Shown: one piece after another, positions 1-12,139 of the stretch
How positions within the stretch are numbered: the first letter of the stretch is position 1
Layout: each line of letters opens with the position of its first letter
Source of the DNA: Ampullaceana balthica
Taxonomy: Eukaryota > Mollusca > Gastropoda > Lymnaeidae
DNA length: 64,000 bases
Assembly (NCBI GenBank): GCA_944989445.1
Contig: CALYLW010000342.1
Location: 186,001-250,000, forward strand
Direction of reading: 5' to 3'
Translations under genes and position numbers: made by a program
The notes under the pieces: model-generated
The model's input: the letters and a program-made list of their open reading frames with translations, nothing else
What the model was told of the DNA's origin: nothing
Database searches by the model: none

Positions 1-8
1 ATATATAT

Positions 9-413
9 TAGGGCTGGTACTGATTAAACAAATTTTGTTCGATTAATCGGAAACAAATTTAATTGATTAATTTTGATTAATTATATTTTTATAAAGCATA
101 TATAGATCCTGTTAAGTTGCGATGCATTATTTCGCGAAATCGGTTGAGTCACGGTAATTCCATTGCTCCCAAATTTTGTGACGTAACACAACAAATTTGT
201 TCTGTTATGCAAGAAATGAGGAAGAAAAACCTTTTTGTTTATGTATCCACATCTAAATAAATAATAATTATACGAGGGAAAATTATGTAAGTAACAAAAA
301 TATAAATTATTAATAAATTATTTTAAAAATATGAAAAATATATTCTAAAATTTTAATTGATCAAAATTTTAAACGATTAATCGATTAATTGATCATTAAT
401 TTTCGCAGCCCTT
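9..413. mobile_element. hAT-like non-autonomous element, TAGGGCTG family
   Basis: Begins TAGGGCTGGTACTG and ends in TTTTCGCAGCCCTT, so the outer termini are inverted. It is flanked by ATATATAT on both sides, compatible with an 8-bp hAT duplication but weak because that sequence is low-complexity. The interior is AT-rich without a reading frame. A close relative lies at 25714-26114 and part of another at 44155-44516. It sits inside an intron of PI4KA. Confidence 0.7.
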
Positions 414-626
414 ATATATATATATATCACACACACGGTCTTTATTATAATATTAAAGAACATCTTCACCAATATACTGTACTGTTAATAACAACAATCG
501 AACGATGTTTGCAAAAATATTGTGCATTGTTATTAACATTAACAGCTCAAATGCCTGGAAATTCCTTCAAGCTTCATCGAATTAACAATCATGAATAAGT
601 CTAATATTATAGTACTTTTTCTATAC

Positions 627-3600
627 CTATCTCTGAAACTTGATTTCCTTTCTGTGGCTCCATCTCCAATGGCATCTTGGGATCCTGTAATTGCCGATGA
701 TCCCACATCAGGCTGAATGAACACAGTGGACATGGTGCGGGGCATGATGGATCGAAATGTGTTGAAGTGAGTGCGCTGCATGGGTTCCGGCTGAGGTACA
801 CGCTGCATTGATATAGGAGATTCTCTGACTGACAGCAGGTAGGAGATGAGTGAGCACTCCTCATCACTGGATCTGCCCATTGATCTGGCCAGGCCTAGCA
901 GTAAAGGAATTTGTCGGGTGCAGAGCTTTTCTGAAGAAAAAAAACAGGGAAATAAGTCATTAATTTTTCAAATTTCTTAAAGATCTGCTCTAAGATCAAT
1001 TAGTGTTAGTTGTAAAAAAAAATGGTTAAACAACCAAATCTAAGAGCAAAACAAATACTTAAATAGGTTTTGTAGTTACAAAAACAAAAAAAAAGAATAC
1101 ATAAATATGTAAACAAACAAAAAACTGTCAAAAATTTCTTGTGAGAATGATTATTAATAATCAAACTTTAATTTAAAGTTAGCAGATTGCATTGCTAAGA
1201 AGGCATGGATAACAGTGAAGTGCCTTATAAACTTTAACAAATCGGGCAATAAAACATTTGAAAATGAATCTCCCAATGTTGAAGATTATTTTAATTTGTA
1301 AAAAAAAACTTCAGCTTCAAAACAGTAAACCTTTTGTTACCTCTAAATTTCAGACCAAAAAGATAATCTGGAAAATTTATAAAAACACATAATGGAATAA
1401 ATTTCTGAATTAATAATCATTCCTTACATTGAAATATATTTAGTTTATTCAGCTCATCTTGGGTAGAAATGTACAAATTATTTCTAAAGAACATTTTGTG
1501 TATACAGTGATTTTTAAGAATGTATTTAACATTGATTAATTAGTGCATTTTTTCCAACATTTATTTCATACTCACTACTGTAAACCAGTTTAATTCATAA
1601 AAACTTTTTTTCAAATAATATTATTCAATGCTTAATTAATTTAAAAATAAAATAAATTTAAAATAAGTAGGACAATTCAATACAAAATAAAGATCAATTA
1701 GGGTTAGTTGTAAAAAAGGAAAAAGAAACAACAATTAACATGCAATAATTCTACGTATTCACCTATAACATGTAAACCTGGCTGCTCACACATCACTGTC
1801 ATTTGCTCCAAAAGTCTGAGTTGGCCAAAAATTATCTGCAGAAAATGATCAACTTCATATAACTTTAACATAAATAGAAATTACAAAACAGCAAAACTGA
1901 ATAAAACTGTTGTGTCTAGGTATTAAAATGATCAAATAATTATTTGACAGTGGAAGCAAAATTACTCTTAAAATGTTTGACAGTGACCTCTTGAACCTAC
2001 CTTGTCTTTAAAGTTTGGAAGCCTGAATGCAACATCACACAGTATTGTATTGAAACAGAAACTAAAACATTCTGTCATTGGTAAATCTATTAGGACGAAA
2101 GATTTGTTTTAATTAATAATTGTTCATGCAACATTGTAACATTTATTTCTCATTGTAAAAAAATTAATTCAATATACACTGTAAGTGGTTATTGTTCATT
2201 TTGAATTTCAAATTTAATTATTTTTTTTAAAAAGAATATATGAAACCTTTAAAATAATTTTTAAAAGAAATCTAAACTGACTGTATTTGTTGAGTCCTTT
2301 AGGTCCATCCACCCACTGAGCTGATGGCATTTTATCAAGGACCAAGAGAAAGTAATCTAAAATTATATCATTGTGCTGTAACAAATGAAATGATAAAAAT
2401 TTATTAAAAATAGTTCATTAAAAATAAAAAGGTCAACTAAAGTAATATTAGGGGTCTACGGATATGCATTTTTGCCGATACCGATATTTTTTTCAGATAT
2501 GAGCAAAAAAATCCCCTAATTGCACTGGACATCTTTGATGGTGTTGACGTCATTCTAAAATTTATGACTCGTAATTACTGTATTTATATTTCATATGTTA
2601 GACTACTGGTTTAATTAAGACCAACGTAAATAAGAAACAAATCATAAAATTTCATTTGAATTATAAGTGTGTGTCGATTACGGTCTTCCGGATTTCGTGT
2701 TCATTCTTCTATGTCACTTCGCTTTCTGCTTCTTTCTTTTCCTCGTAAACAATGCAGGAATATGGATATGAGATGTTGTATTTAGATAAAATAAGGTAAT
2801 TCCGTAATAATCGGGATCAAAACATTTTTTAAATTAAAAATAACAAAAACATTCTTTAAATATAGATTTAGATTAATTTATTATATTTACAAACTACTTT
2901 AATTCAAACAAAATCATAGCACGCTGTATCCTGGCTGTACATATTAATACTAGTGCTCTTTTGGTTCATTCAATACCCGTATCGGGATCGATATATTAAT
3001 TTGTTGAGATATTTTTAAATCTAAATGATACATTTTTTTCTGAATTTTTTTTTGTCAAAATGTCGTTTAACCTGAAATATTGGAGACGTCAATATCGGGA
3101 CCTATACATGCTACCAATACTGATTTTGCTGATACCCTGATATCGGTGCTGATATCCAGCCGATATATTGGTAGACCCCTAAGAATATTAACAAGAATGA
3201 TGAGGAATATCCAAATGTGCCAGATTATACTGGTATGATGCTTTAAATACATGAATCTCTGTGAATAAAGTGTAATTAAATAAAATTACCTTCAATCCAC
3301 ACTGTTAATAAAAAATAAGTCTATATACCACATACAAACAGGACTGACAACTCTGTCTTTGCAAACTACTTTAATAGATTTATAATAATAATGTGAATAA
3401 TCTCTAGGAGTTGGTCACCCTGGAGCGGCATTTTAAAATTTATATTTTGAGTGGGAGTATCTTTCAACTGAACAAAGACACTTTTCATAAAAGGGAATGG
3501 TAAATAGCTTCACCAGCCCAGGGGCGGATTAAGACTACACGGGGCCCCTGGCTGCAATTCAAACTGGGCCCCTATCCAGCCAGCGTCCCTTTAAATAAAA

Positions 3601-6600
3601 TGATTGCTGACAGCTAATAATATAAGACTATAACTGTAACTAAATAGTCCATTGGTTCCTTTCTCATACTTTTTCTGTACTACGGGATCGGATTCATAAA
3701 AAAAACCGAACACGAAGAAATAACTGTTTGCTGGTATCTTAAAATTGAGTGTAAAAAGATTTTTTTTTGAAAAGACAAAAAAAAATTAAAAAAATTATAC
3801 CCCCCACTGGGATTCGAACCCGACACCGCTTGCACTACAAGCCTGTACGCTGCCACTAGACCACCAAATCTAGATGGGAAAAATTAATTTAAAAGATATA
3901 AAAAGTATTCACTATCGGGTTCGATTAGCGATCAGATTAATACATAAGATTTTAGTAATTTATTTAATTTATTATATTTTTAGGGATTCATTCAAAAATT
4001 TGTCCACCTTTATTATAAAATATAATAAATTTGGGGGCCCCTAAATCATCAGGGGCCCCTGACTTTAGCCCGTTTAGCCGCCCCCACCCCCCCCTTAATC
4101 CGCCATAGCACCAGCCCCACACCTACCATGCATTTTAGAATACAAACACTGTATTGCAAAAATTATGGTACTGTAATAGCCCAGTATCATGTGAGGATGT
4201 TTTAAATTTAAACCAAAGAAATTGGGAACTGGCAGTTAATCCATTATAGTGTCTCTACAGAAGCTGATGTATAACTTATACATTAAATGATACATCAACA
4301 GCTAAATTTAAATAAAACTAAGAAATATAATGAACAGTACCTGTAAGCCAGATTCAAGTAAATATACACCCAGAGCAATTATTGCATTTTGTCCTCTTCC
4401 ATCAAGCCTGAGATTTCCCCCTTTGTCTTTGTAATTGGGACACATTAACATTAAGCATTCAACCTGGAGTACATAACATGCGTTTATAAATTAAATTAGT
4501 CAACCGAGTTCATCAAATTGTATCCCAACAATGGCAAGCAAATAATTCAATTAATTTAAACATAAATATGTGTATATCGTGGGTGGGGGTAGGGGGTTCT
4601 CGTCAGTTAATTAAACAGAAACATTTAAAATGGTCTGTAAAGTAATATGACAATTATACAAATAAGGGTTATCATATATTAAATACTATATTATGTCAAT
4701 TTTTTTTATTGCTCAGATCCAAAACTCCTTCCACAAATGTATTCATCAGACCCATATTTATATTATATTGAACATCAAAGTTGTGTTGATAATATAAAGG
4801 TATTAGGGTTTGGGTTAGGTATAGGTATAGAATTTTAGGGTTAGGTTTAGCTATAGAATTTTTAAAAGTTATTAAGAAAGTGTATTTTATCCAATATCGG
4901 ATTTATCTTGTTTCCGACACAACTGTGAGTACCTTTTCTTTTCTTCATTTTTTTGCTATTTTTCATAATCAGAAGGTTGCTAAAATACTAAATAGCAGAA
5001 AATTTTAAGAATATTCACCCCCATCCTCCTAAAAATGTATTCTCACTTTCCTAAAAAGCCACCATTTTGAGAATCTCCGTTCCCTCTACCCCTCTAAATT
5101 CCTAGGTTTCGCACTACTTTTCTGGCAGTCACGTGCCATAGCAACAAAGATGGCTGTCGAAATGACCTCATTTGGGCACGGTCGGAATGGCGTAAATTTA
5201 CCTGAATTTTTAAGGTAGCACATTTGCCGTCCAAAAAAACTATTTAAAAAAAATAATAACAATAATAAATAGATATAATTGTTTAAAAGTAAAAGCCCAA
5301 TACGGTCGTTTATTTTTCTTCTTGGTCTTTTTTTTATAAAAACCATAATTAATGATAAATAGGGTGTTGGCAAACCTGGTAATTGTAATTTTTGTACTGC
5401 TTACTCTGTAAAGTCACAGTAAATTGTAAAGCAGAGGGAGGTGTTGATTAAAAAATATTTAAATAAATTTAGATTTTTATAATTAATACTAATACACTTA
5501 ATACACACTACACATAAATAAGCCCAGATCTATTAATATCATATTATTAATATTATTATTAGGCTTTACCTCGTATTATACTGACGTATTATATATAAAT
5601 AGGTAATCCTGCAGTTTCTACAGTCTACATGTATATTATTTCACATGAAATTTAATTTCTCGTGGGAACTTACGCTTTTAATTTATTAAATGCATTAATA
5701 TGTGTTATATTTTAGCTATTATGGCACTAATTTGTAAGTTTTATTAATTTCTAAGGCTTTTTTCAGCCCTTAAAGCTAGATAATCGGAGTGGGATACATC
5801 CATTTTGTTTATGTAGTACTCTACTTGCCGAGTTGTCACAGTAAGATGCCAAATGGAAATTTCTCACTTAAAAACAAACAAAATAAGAATAAAAAATCTA
5901 GTAACGAAATTGTCTTTAAAATATTTATTTATGATAATTTATCTCCTGAGAACATTGAAATAAATGAAAAATACCTTTTAAAAAACATTTTCAGTCAGTA
6001 AATTTATTTTAGCATGGGTCGAGCCAGGTAAAAAAACATCTGGCTTGGTAAACAAAATGGATGTATCGTGACCAGGTTATGTATTATATAGAGTGAAAAA
6101 TGCCTTAGAAATTAAACAGACTGACAAATTAGCGCTGTTATAGCCGAAATACAACATATAATAATCATTAATAATGCATTTAATAAATTAAAAAATATAC
6201 GTGTAGAAACTGCAGGATTAATACTGGATTACCTATAAATATATGCCATATGCGTATATAATGTTATGAAGAGTTTGTTAAGATATTACAGCGACTTAGT
6301 TTTTTCAAAGCGTCTGCTGACTCTGCTGCTACGGCTACGACTTCTTTATTTTCGTAGTGTTAACGTGCATGGTATCATACTGTGTAAGTTTTTTTTTGGT
6401 AAGTTACACGGTATTTGCACATGCGCAGAGACGGTTTTGTAGTCAGTTATTTATAACTTTTTAAAATTCACCAAAAGTACCGAACTTCCGTGGTCTCATG
6501 ATTGAGGGTTGGACTGGTGAACGGAATGTAGAAGAGCAGGCATGGGTTCGATTTTCGGTTGAGACTAATATTTTTTGTTTTTTACAATTCTTAAATTCTT

Positions 6601-7241
6601 ATAATTACGATTAAATTAGATCTTTTACTTTTAGGGTCAGGGTTCGAGTTAGTTGTCTATTTTGTACATTAAAATAGAAAAACAAATATATTGAAAATTG
6701 AAATCAATTAAAAATTCTTATTATAAATTATAATTACGATTAAATTAGATCTTTTACTTTTAGGGTCAGGGTTAGAGTTAGTTGTCTATTTTTTACATTA
6801 AAATAGAAAAACAAATAGGCCTACAGTAATACTAGTAATACAGGGACTAAAACTAATTAAATCAATTTAACATTCTTATAATTACAGTTATATTGTAATT
6901 ATTAGTTTTAGGGTCAGGGTTAGGTTTAGTTGTCTATTTTTTACATTAAAACATGACCGTACCGTGCAAGTTATTTTTTTACTAACTTACATGGTATCAC
7001 ACCGTGCAAGTTAACACAGCACCTTTAAGTCCTTTATTTTGACAACTTTGCAACAAAAATAGTAATAACGCGAAGGTAAGCAGGGCACATATTATCATTA
7101 TTATAAATATTATGATCGAGTCAATATTTTCAATTTATTTAATTAAAATACCTGTTCCCATGGAGTTGATTTTATTGCTGCCAACGATCGTGCAAGTTGT
7201 AAAAGACTCCTTGCATGATAGTCTAAATCGTTGGAAGCCAT
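627..7241 (-). CDS. PI4KA: PI4KA, phosphatidylinositol 4-kinase alpha, N-terminal part (six exons; gene continues off the left edge)
   Basis: Minus-strand exons in transcript order: 7152-7241, 4341-4463, 2282-2375, 2001-2071, 1763-1835, 627-930. All have AG acceptors and GT donors, and the phases agree (0,0,1,0,1,2), giving about 251 residues. The product has the pattern of the PI4KA N-terminus: an LLQLARSLA start, LMLMCP, then AIIALGVYLLESGLQ, FSFCFNTILCDVAF, IPLLLGLARSMGR and FNTFRSIMPR, matching remembered vertebrate PI4KA segments in order. PI4KA makes PI4P at the plasma membrane with TTC7, FAM126 and EFR3; this part belongs to its helical scaffold, and the kinase domain would lie outside the window. 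The start ATG at 7241 has A at -3 and G at +4. The introns hold several transposons. The donor after exon 3 (GTCAGT) is the least certain. Confidence 0.87.
2451..3179. mobile_element. TIR element in PI4KA intron 2
   Basis: Termini read GGGGTCTACGGATAT at the left and, on the opposite strand, GGGGTCTACCAATAT at the right, a near-perfect inverted repeat. Both ends abut TA (2449-2450 and 3180-3181). Further GATA/TATC-rich inverted segments lie just inside. No transposase frame survives. It lies between PI4KA exons 2 and 3. The superfamily is unsettled: the TA flanks suggest a Tc1/mariner-type duplication, but an hAT cannot be excluded. Confidence 0.6.
3520..4108. mobile_element. hAT non-autonomous element, GGCGGATTAA family
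   Basis: Left end AGGGGCGGATTAAG and right end CTTAATCCGCCATAG are inverted. CACCAGCCC is present immediately on both sides (3511-3519 and 4109-4117), a target-site duplication of 8-9 bp typical of hAT. Subterminal GGGCCCCT blocks are also inverted. The same family has a transposase-bearing copy at 38566-40825 and a fragment at 21018-22920. The interior carries a tRNA-like segment. Confidence 0.8.
3799..3870 (-). pseudogene. tRNA-like sequence (tRNA pseudogene) inside an hAT element
   Basis: Read on the minus strand it contains an A box (TGGTCTAGTGG) and a consensus B box (GGTTCGAATCC), followed within about 10 bases by a T-run. The first half resembles tRNA-Gly, but an acceptor stem does not pair and the anticodon arm is short and irregular. 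A working tRNA is therefore unlikely; a tRNA-derived SINE head or a captured tRNA pseudogene is more likely. Confidence 0.6.
5601..6234. repeat. Long imperfect inverted repeat (fold-back structure) in PI4KA intron 1
   Basis: The left arm (about 5601-5820) and right arm (about 6035-6234) are diverged reverse complements. Matching blocks in order include AGGTAATCC, CCTGCAGTTTCTAC, TTTAATTTATTAAATGCATTA, GCTAATTTGT, TTAATTTCTAAGGC and GATACATCCATTTTGTTTA. The roughly 210-base loop is AT-rich with an unconvincing 51-codon open frame. The shape fits an old fold-back or MITE-like transposon. Confidence 0.75.
6358..7016. mobile_element. TIR element with an internally triplicated segment
   Basis: The left end TGTTAACGTGCATGGT and the complement of the right end, TGTTAACTTGCACGGT, form an inverted repeat that continues into related TGTAAGTT blocks. 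The interior has three diverged copies of a segment of roughly 130-160 bp containing AATTACGATTAAATTAGATC and TTTTAGGGTCAGGGTT. It ends about 135 bp before PI4KA coding exon 1, inside intron 1. No coding capacity was seen. Confidence 0.55.
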
Positions 7242-7477
7242 TTTGTTTACAGATTCAGTCAGTAAGGTTGACAGAGTTGTCAGCCCTTTAAAAAGTAATC
7301 CATAATATTTTAAAACCATAATAAACCTTAGTTTTTAACCATTATTAGCGTAAATAACTTTGAAATACTTTGGAAATTGCTAAACTAAAAGATATGTATC
7401 TAAAAATTATTTTAAAAATTAAATGCATTAGTAGAAGTAATTATCTATAAATATGTTTTAATGCAACCTCCATCATC

Positions 7478-7551
7478 GGCTCTATAGCTCAGTTGGTTAG
7501 AGCGTCTGCCTAGTAAGCAGAAGGTCGAGGGTTCGACTCCCCCTGGAGCCT
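7478..7551 (+). tRNA. tRNA-Thr (anticodon AGU)
   Basis: Cloverleaf read directly: acceptor GGCTCTA pairs with TGGAGCC; D stem GCTC/GAGC; anticodon stem TCTGC/GCAGA around loop CTAGTAA, giving anticodon AGT; T arm with TTCGACT loop. The A box and B box (GGTTCGACTCC) are intact, and a TTTTT Pol III terminator begins four bases after the gene. One A-C mismatch lies in the T stem. The gene points away from PI4KA, whose start codon is 236 bp to the left. No intron. Confidence 0.87.
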
Positions 7552-7747
7552 CCATTTTTATATCTTTTATTATTCCAAATATTTCTTGTGCGTAATGCTA
7601 CTTAGTTAATAAAACAGTTAGTAATCATGATTTATATTAAATTAATTTTATGTATCATATCATGTACACTAAAAGTCCTATAATCCGGCATCCAACAGCC
7701 CGGAATACCCGATAGTCCGGCATCGCTCCGGAAAATTGTAAATAAAA

Positions 7748-8563
7748 TAGGGCTGCGGAAATTATCGATTAATCGTTAAAAATTTTATCGATTAAATATC
7801 GATTAAAATAATTTTAATCGATAAAAATTCGATTAAAATTTAAGAAATTATGTTTCTAATTTTTTTTAAATTTTAGTAATAAATAATAAATTAAAATAAT
7901 TAATAGTAATTTATATACATTTTTTTACGTACAAACATCTCCCGCGTAAAACTAAAATTTCTTTTATTAATCTATGTTGACCGGCAGGCGTCAACTAAAA
8001 AATGGCTGACAGCTAGAGCCGTCTTTACACCATTTAGGGCCCCCGGGCAAAGAAATAGTTAGTGTTTGGCCCTTCCCCCGCAGGAAAAAAAATGAATATA
8101 TATAATATATTTAAATAAACATATTCCCATGGGGCCCATATGCTCGTGGGCCCCCGGGCAAATGCCCAACGAGCCTATGCGTTAAGACGGCCCTGCTGAC
8201 AACATCAGCGCAGTTAAATTTAAACATATAACTAGAAAGTTGAGCAAATATGTTGTTTTTAAGCTAACTGCGGATGGCAAAGTCGAAGATGGTGAAAACG
8301 CTTACTGTGTTCACTGCCATAAACAATTCTCTTTTAAAGGATCAAATACATCGCTGACGTACCACCTTCAGCACAAATCAAGTATCAACACATTGTCAAG
8401 AAATTTAGTTCAAACTATTCTTAATTTTAAATGTCCGTGAGAAATGTTCAGTTTAATGACGTCATAAATTTCTATTTTTGGTTTTAATCGAAATTATCGA
8501 TTAATTAATCGATAATTTTTCAAAAGTTAACGATTAAAATTCAATTAATCGATAACAGCCCTA
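7748..8563 (+). mobile_element. hAT element with BED-finger remnant, TAGGGCTG family
   Basis: Starts TAGGGCTGCGGAAATTATCG and ends CGATAACAGCCCTA, with perfect 8-bp duplications AAATAAAA at 7740-7747 and 8564-8571. Positions 8240-8440 encode a transposase N-terminal fragment with a BED-type zinc finger pattern (CVHC, then YHLQH). The rest of the transposase is missing, so it is a deletion derivative. Part of the interior (about 8010-8190) is an unrelated GC-rich insertion containing GGGCCCCCGGGCAA-type repeats. Confidence 0.85.
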
Positions 8564-8599
8564 AAATAAAACAAACCCGTAAAAACAAAGTTTTTGACT

Positions 8600-9138
8600 A
8601 TAAATCCCTTATATATGAGACATAACTAAAAGCATTTACAAATATTTACAGACTGAATCTGTCATAACTCAAGTTTGCTTCATAACCCGGGGTGAGAGGG
8701 GAAAAGGCTGGTCACCGATTTGCTTGACCGCAGGGGGGGTGAGAGGGGAAAAGTCTGGTCACCGATTCGCTTGACCGAGCTCAGCGTGACACGTAAAATG
8801 TAAACAAAAGTGCTTCGACGGGTCGCCACAACGCGTCAACTCAAACTTTCACGTGGGAAAAAAACAATAACAAACCGTGAATTTGAATTACATACCTCAT
8901 ATAAGGATAAACTAAAAATGCATTAATTTAATTACGGTACGTTCGATCGATCTGAAATTTTGATACGATGCATTGTTAGGTCAGACGGGTCCGTGTGCCA
9001 AATTTCAGCTCGATCGGATCACGGGAAGTGGGTCATTTTCGACTTTTGTTTTTCCGCCCGCCCGCCCATGAGATGATGAGATGACGACAGACAGAGAGAC
9101 AGACAGAGACGGCCGCGAAGTTAATATAAGGGATTTAA
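8600..9138. repeat. Dispersed repeat with inverted AAATCCCTTATAT ends
   Basis: The left end AAATCCCTTATAT is the inverse of ATATAAGGGATTT at the right end. The interior contains GATCGATCTGAAATTTTGAT and TTTCAGCTCG, then a GACAGACAGAGA-rich stretch. The same landmarks bracket 13492-17764. Homology between copies extends a little beyond the left inverted end, so the true boundary of the family is uncertain. Confidence 0.55.
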
Positions 9139-10032
9139 AAATGTGGTTTTCTCCAAAAGTGTGTCTTTAAAGCAAATAAAAACGCTTGAGAGCTATTCGG
9201 AAGTTTTCGGGGTAGTTCGGGGAAGCGCTCGGTATTGTTCGGAAACAATTAGCGGCCTGCTAGTCTCAGCTGTCACAACAAATACAGGTGCAGTGCAGCA
9301 CAGATAATCAATCGCGAAGCGTCTTGCCATATTTTTTTTTGCGTTGTTGTTTTGTGTCCTTTCACATCGCAGTAAACTGTGTCTCAGTACTCTCTACTGT
9401 AATAGAGTATATCTGTAGTGACGTACGTAACTTTTGAAACTGTTTATAAACAAAGTGAGTTTCGTTCTAACTGTACAGTGACCATGTTTTCAAAACCTAA
9501 GCCTTCGAGTTCAAAGGTGAGAAACGAAAACACGTAACACTGACTCTCAATCAGAAATAAACTTTGTTGTATTCGCATACTGTATTTGTAGTTTAATTAT
9601 TAACCTAATTGTTCTTATAATTACGATGTATGTATGTATGTAGTTAATAAAAAAACAATGTATATTTGTTTTACGGCAAAGCCTACACTAAAAAGAAGGG
9701 GCACCAGCCGATAGACCGGAATTTCCGATAGTCTGGCACCGAGCCGGTCCCGAACGTGCCGGATTATTGGAATGTTACTGTATAAAAGAAGACACATCAT
9801 CTGCAAAGCCTAACGTACCTACCGGCACCCAGAGTGCATTTTCTGAAAATTGCGTCTACATAAACCAGTGGTTTCTAACCTTTTGGGGTCCATGCACCCC
9901 TTCAGATGCTCATAAAAGTTCATGCACCCCCTCGTGAAACTTGCAGAAAATGCATAAAAATCTATGTTTAATTTAGGAATACACCAGTTTTGACCATAGG
10001 CAACAGTGAATTTAGTGAGAGATCTGCTGCTT

Positions 10033-11230
10033 CTAATGATCAATCAGCGATTTAAATCTGGGGACTGTTTTGGACAAAGCAACTCTCATGTCATCCTCTG
10101 CATTCAACTTATTCCTTTTCTTGGTTTTAATCGTCACAGATGTGGAGAATCCTGCTTCACTGAGATAGGTTGTGGCAAATGGAAGGAGAGTCAGTACTGC
10201 CTTCTTGGCTAGTTGTGGGTAGGAATCTAGCTGGGCATACCAAAATTCTATCAAGGTATTGCAACTTAAGGCACCTTGATAGAATTTTGGTAACCGAGAA
10301 AGTATCCGTCCCTTGGACAACCAGCGCACCTCAGTGTGGTAGAGCAGAACTTCATGCTCGGAGACCATCTCCTGACAGAACAACTTAAAGAGGCAATGTT
10401 TCAAGGCATGTGAGCGGATTAAATTTACAACTTGGACTGCAGTAGAAAGAACTGACTTCAAGGTTGGAGGTAGAGTTTTGCATGCCAGGGCCTGACGATG
10501 AAGGATACAGTGTGTAGTGACAATATCTGGAACTTCTTTCTTTACCAGTGATGAAAATCCTGAATTATTACCGAGCTTTGAGGGAGCACCACTTGGGCAA
10601 ATTGAAGAAATTCTTGAAGTCCAGTCAAACTGGTTTTCAGTGAAGAAGGCCCTGACTAGCTGCAGCCAATCAGCAGCTTTTATGGTAGTTAGGAGTGGCT
10701 TACAAAAGAGAAATTCCTCCTTCAGCAATCCACTGAGAACATATCTCAGAAATACAAGAATCTGACTGCATTGAACTACATCAGTGGATTCATCCAGCTG
10801 CATGCTAAATGGAAAAGGACTGCTTTTCATCTCGCACAAGACTTGAACCAGAATGTCTGCAGCCAAGTCACTAATCCTGGAATGAATAGTGTCATTGGAA
10901 AAAGGAACTTTCTCAACCTGCTTCCTTTGCTGGTGACCACACATCAGTTCCACCATCTCCAGAGAACAAGGCTTCACCAAAGATTTCCAATGGTGTGGGG
11001 CTTCTTGTTCTTTGCAATAAGATATGCAACCTTGAATGATGCCTCCAGTGCAGATTTCTGTGACAACGAAAATCCAAGCTTGGGAAAGGTACCTGAGGTC
11101 ATGAAGCGAGCTCTCTACTGCTTGAATACCTCAACACTGTCATTGGAATTGGATCGATGGACTTTCTCCAAGTGCTCTCGGAGTCTAACAGGCTTCATGT
11201 TGTCATTGCACAGGATTTTTAACAGAGGAA
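10033..11230 (-). pseudogene. hAT transposase of the ZBED5/SCAND3-like type, internally deleted
   Basis: A 315-codon open frame (10033-10980) continues upstream with damage to about 11230. Recognisable blocks are FSMQLDESTDV, ILVFLRYV, KEEFLFCKPL, HCILHRQALACKTLP, VNLIRSHALK and EVRWLSKGRIL, all typical of the hAT catalytic domain in ZBED5-like proteins. After GRILSRL the frame jumps directly to a C-terminal dimerisation segment (LSEAGFS), so the central insertion is deleted. Stops interrupt the N-terminal BED region. It is therefore not a host gene. Confidence 0.85.
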
Positions 11231-11248
11231 GCACTGATGCTTTTTTGT

Positions 11249-11360
<112 letters not shown>

Positions 11361-12139
11361 TATTATTTATTAACGATTTTGAGGGGGTGATGACAATCGG
11401 AAAGTCGTACCAGTCACAGGCAAAATTTTAACTGACGAAGTTGATGTTTTTAATTACTGGAATTGGATGCTCAACTCAAGATTTTAGGTTTCAATGACGA
11501 ATAATGGCTTACAACTAATGTGTTTAAGACCTTTGCAGCGTACCGAGCAATAAAAGTGTAGGAAAAAAATCCCATCTTTACATCCTCTCAAAACAGTTAG
11601 AGGGTCACCGGAAGACATATATCTGACGTATTTGATAACAAAATTAAATTATTTTTTTTTAGAAAACTGTGACTTAAAACACGAAATTCCGAGGAGCATG
11701 TAGAGCGAACCGTTCATTTTGCGAAAAGTTTTTCCGTCAATTTTCGACATGCGCAGGACGATGCGCGAACGAGTAAAAGTTGTACAAGGGCGCCCTTTAA
11801 CGCGGCATGCCTTGCTTATGGTTTACATTTTGAGATTATCAGTTTTTCTTTCTTTTTTTTTCCTCCTTATTTTTTTTCTTCCTCTTTTTCTTTTTTTTTC
11901 TTCTCTGAATGGTTCATGCACCCCCTGGAACCTGCTCATGGGGGTGCATGCACCACTGTTAGGAACCCCTGGCTTAAACTGTCTAAACCCGTGTCATACA
12001 TACGGATACGCCTTTAGACTTTAGATTTAGATGGTATTTAAGATGCGTCTCAGATGGGCAAGACTACGGTATGTAATTTTATGCTCATTGTTAAATAAAA
12101 AGTCTAAGAAAGTGGTGTTCAACAATCTAATTTACTCGT

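Larger units (their letters stand above)
7667..9780. mobile_element. pogo/Tigger-like DNA transposon, interrupted
   Basis: The left end CACTAAAAGTCCTATAATCC and the complement of the right end, CAGTAACATTCCAATAATCC, are inverted repeats flanked by TA on both sides (7665-7666, 9781-9782). Inner blocks GATAGTCCGGCA and its complement extend the symmetry. Near 9484 a short frame MFSKPKPSSSK may be the start of a lost transposase. Two other elements (7748-8563 and about 8600-9138) are inserted in it. Confidence 0.72.

Noticed and set aside
5789..6001. Short Lys/Asn-rich frame in the loop of the fold-back repeat
   Set aside because: AT-rich composition explains it; no family resemblance.
10033..10980. 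315-codon frame as a domesticated ZBED-type host gene
   Set aside because: The central transposase region is deleted, upstream sequence has stops, and transposon termini flank it. It is a dead transposon copy.
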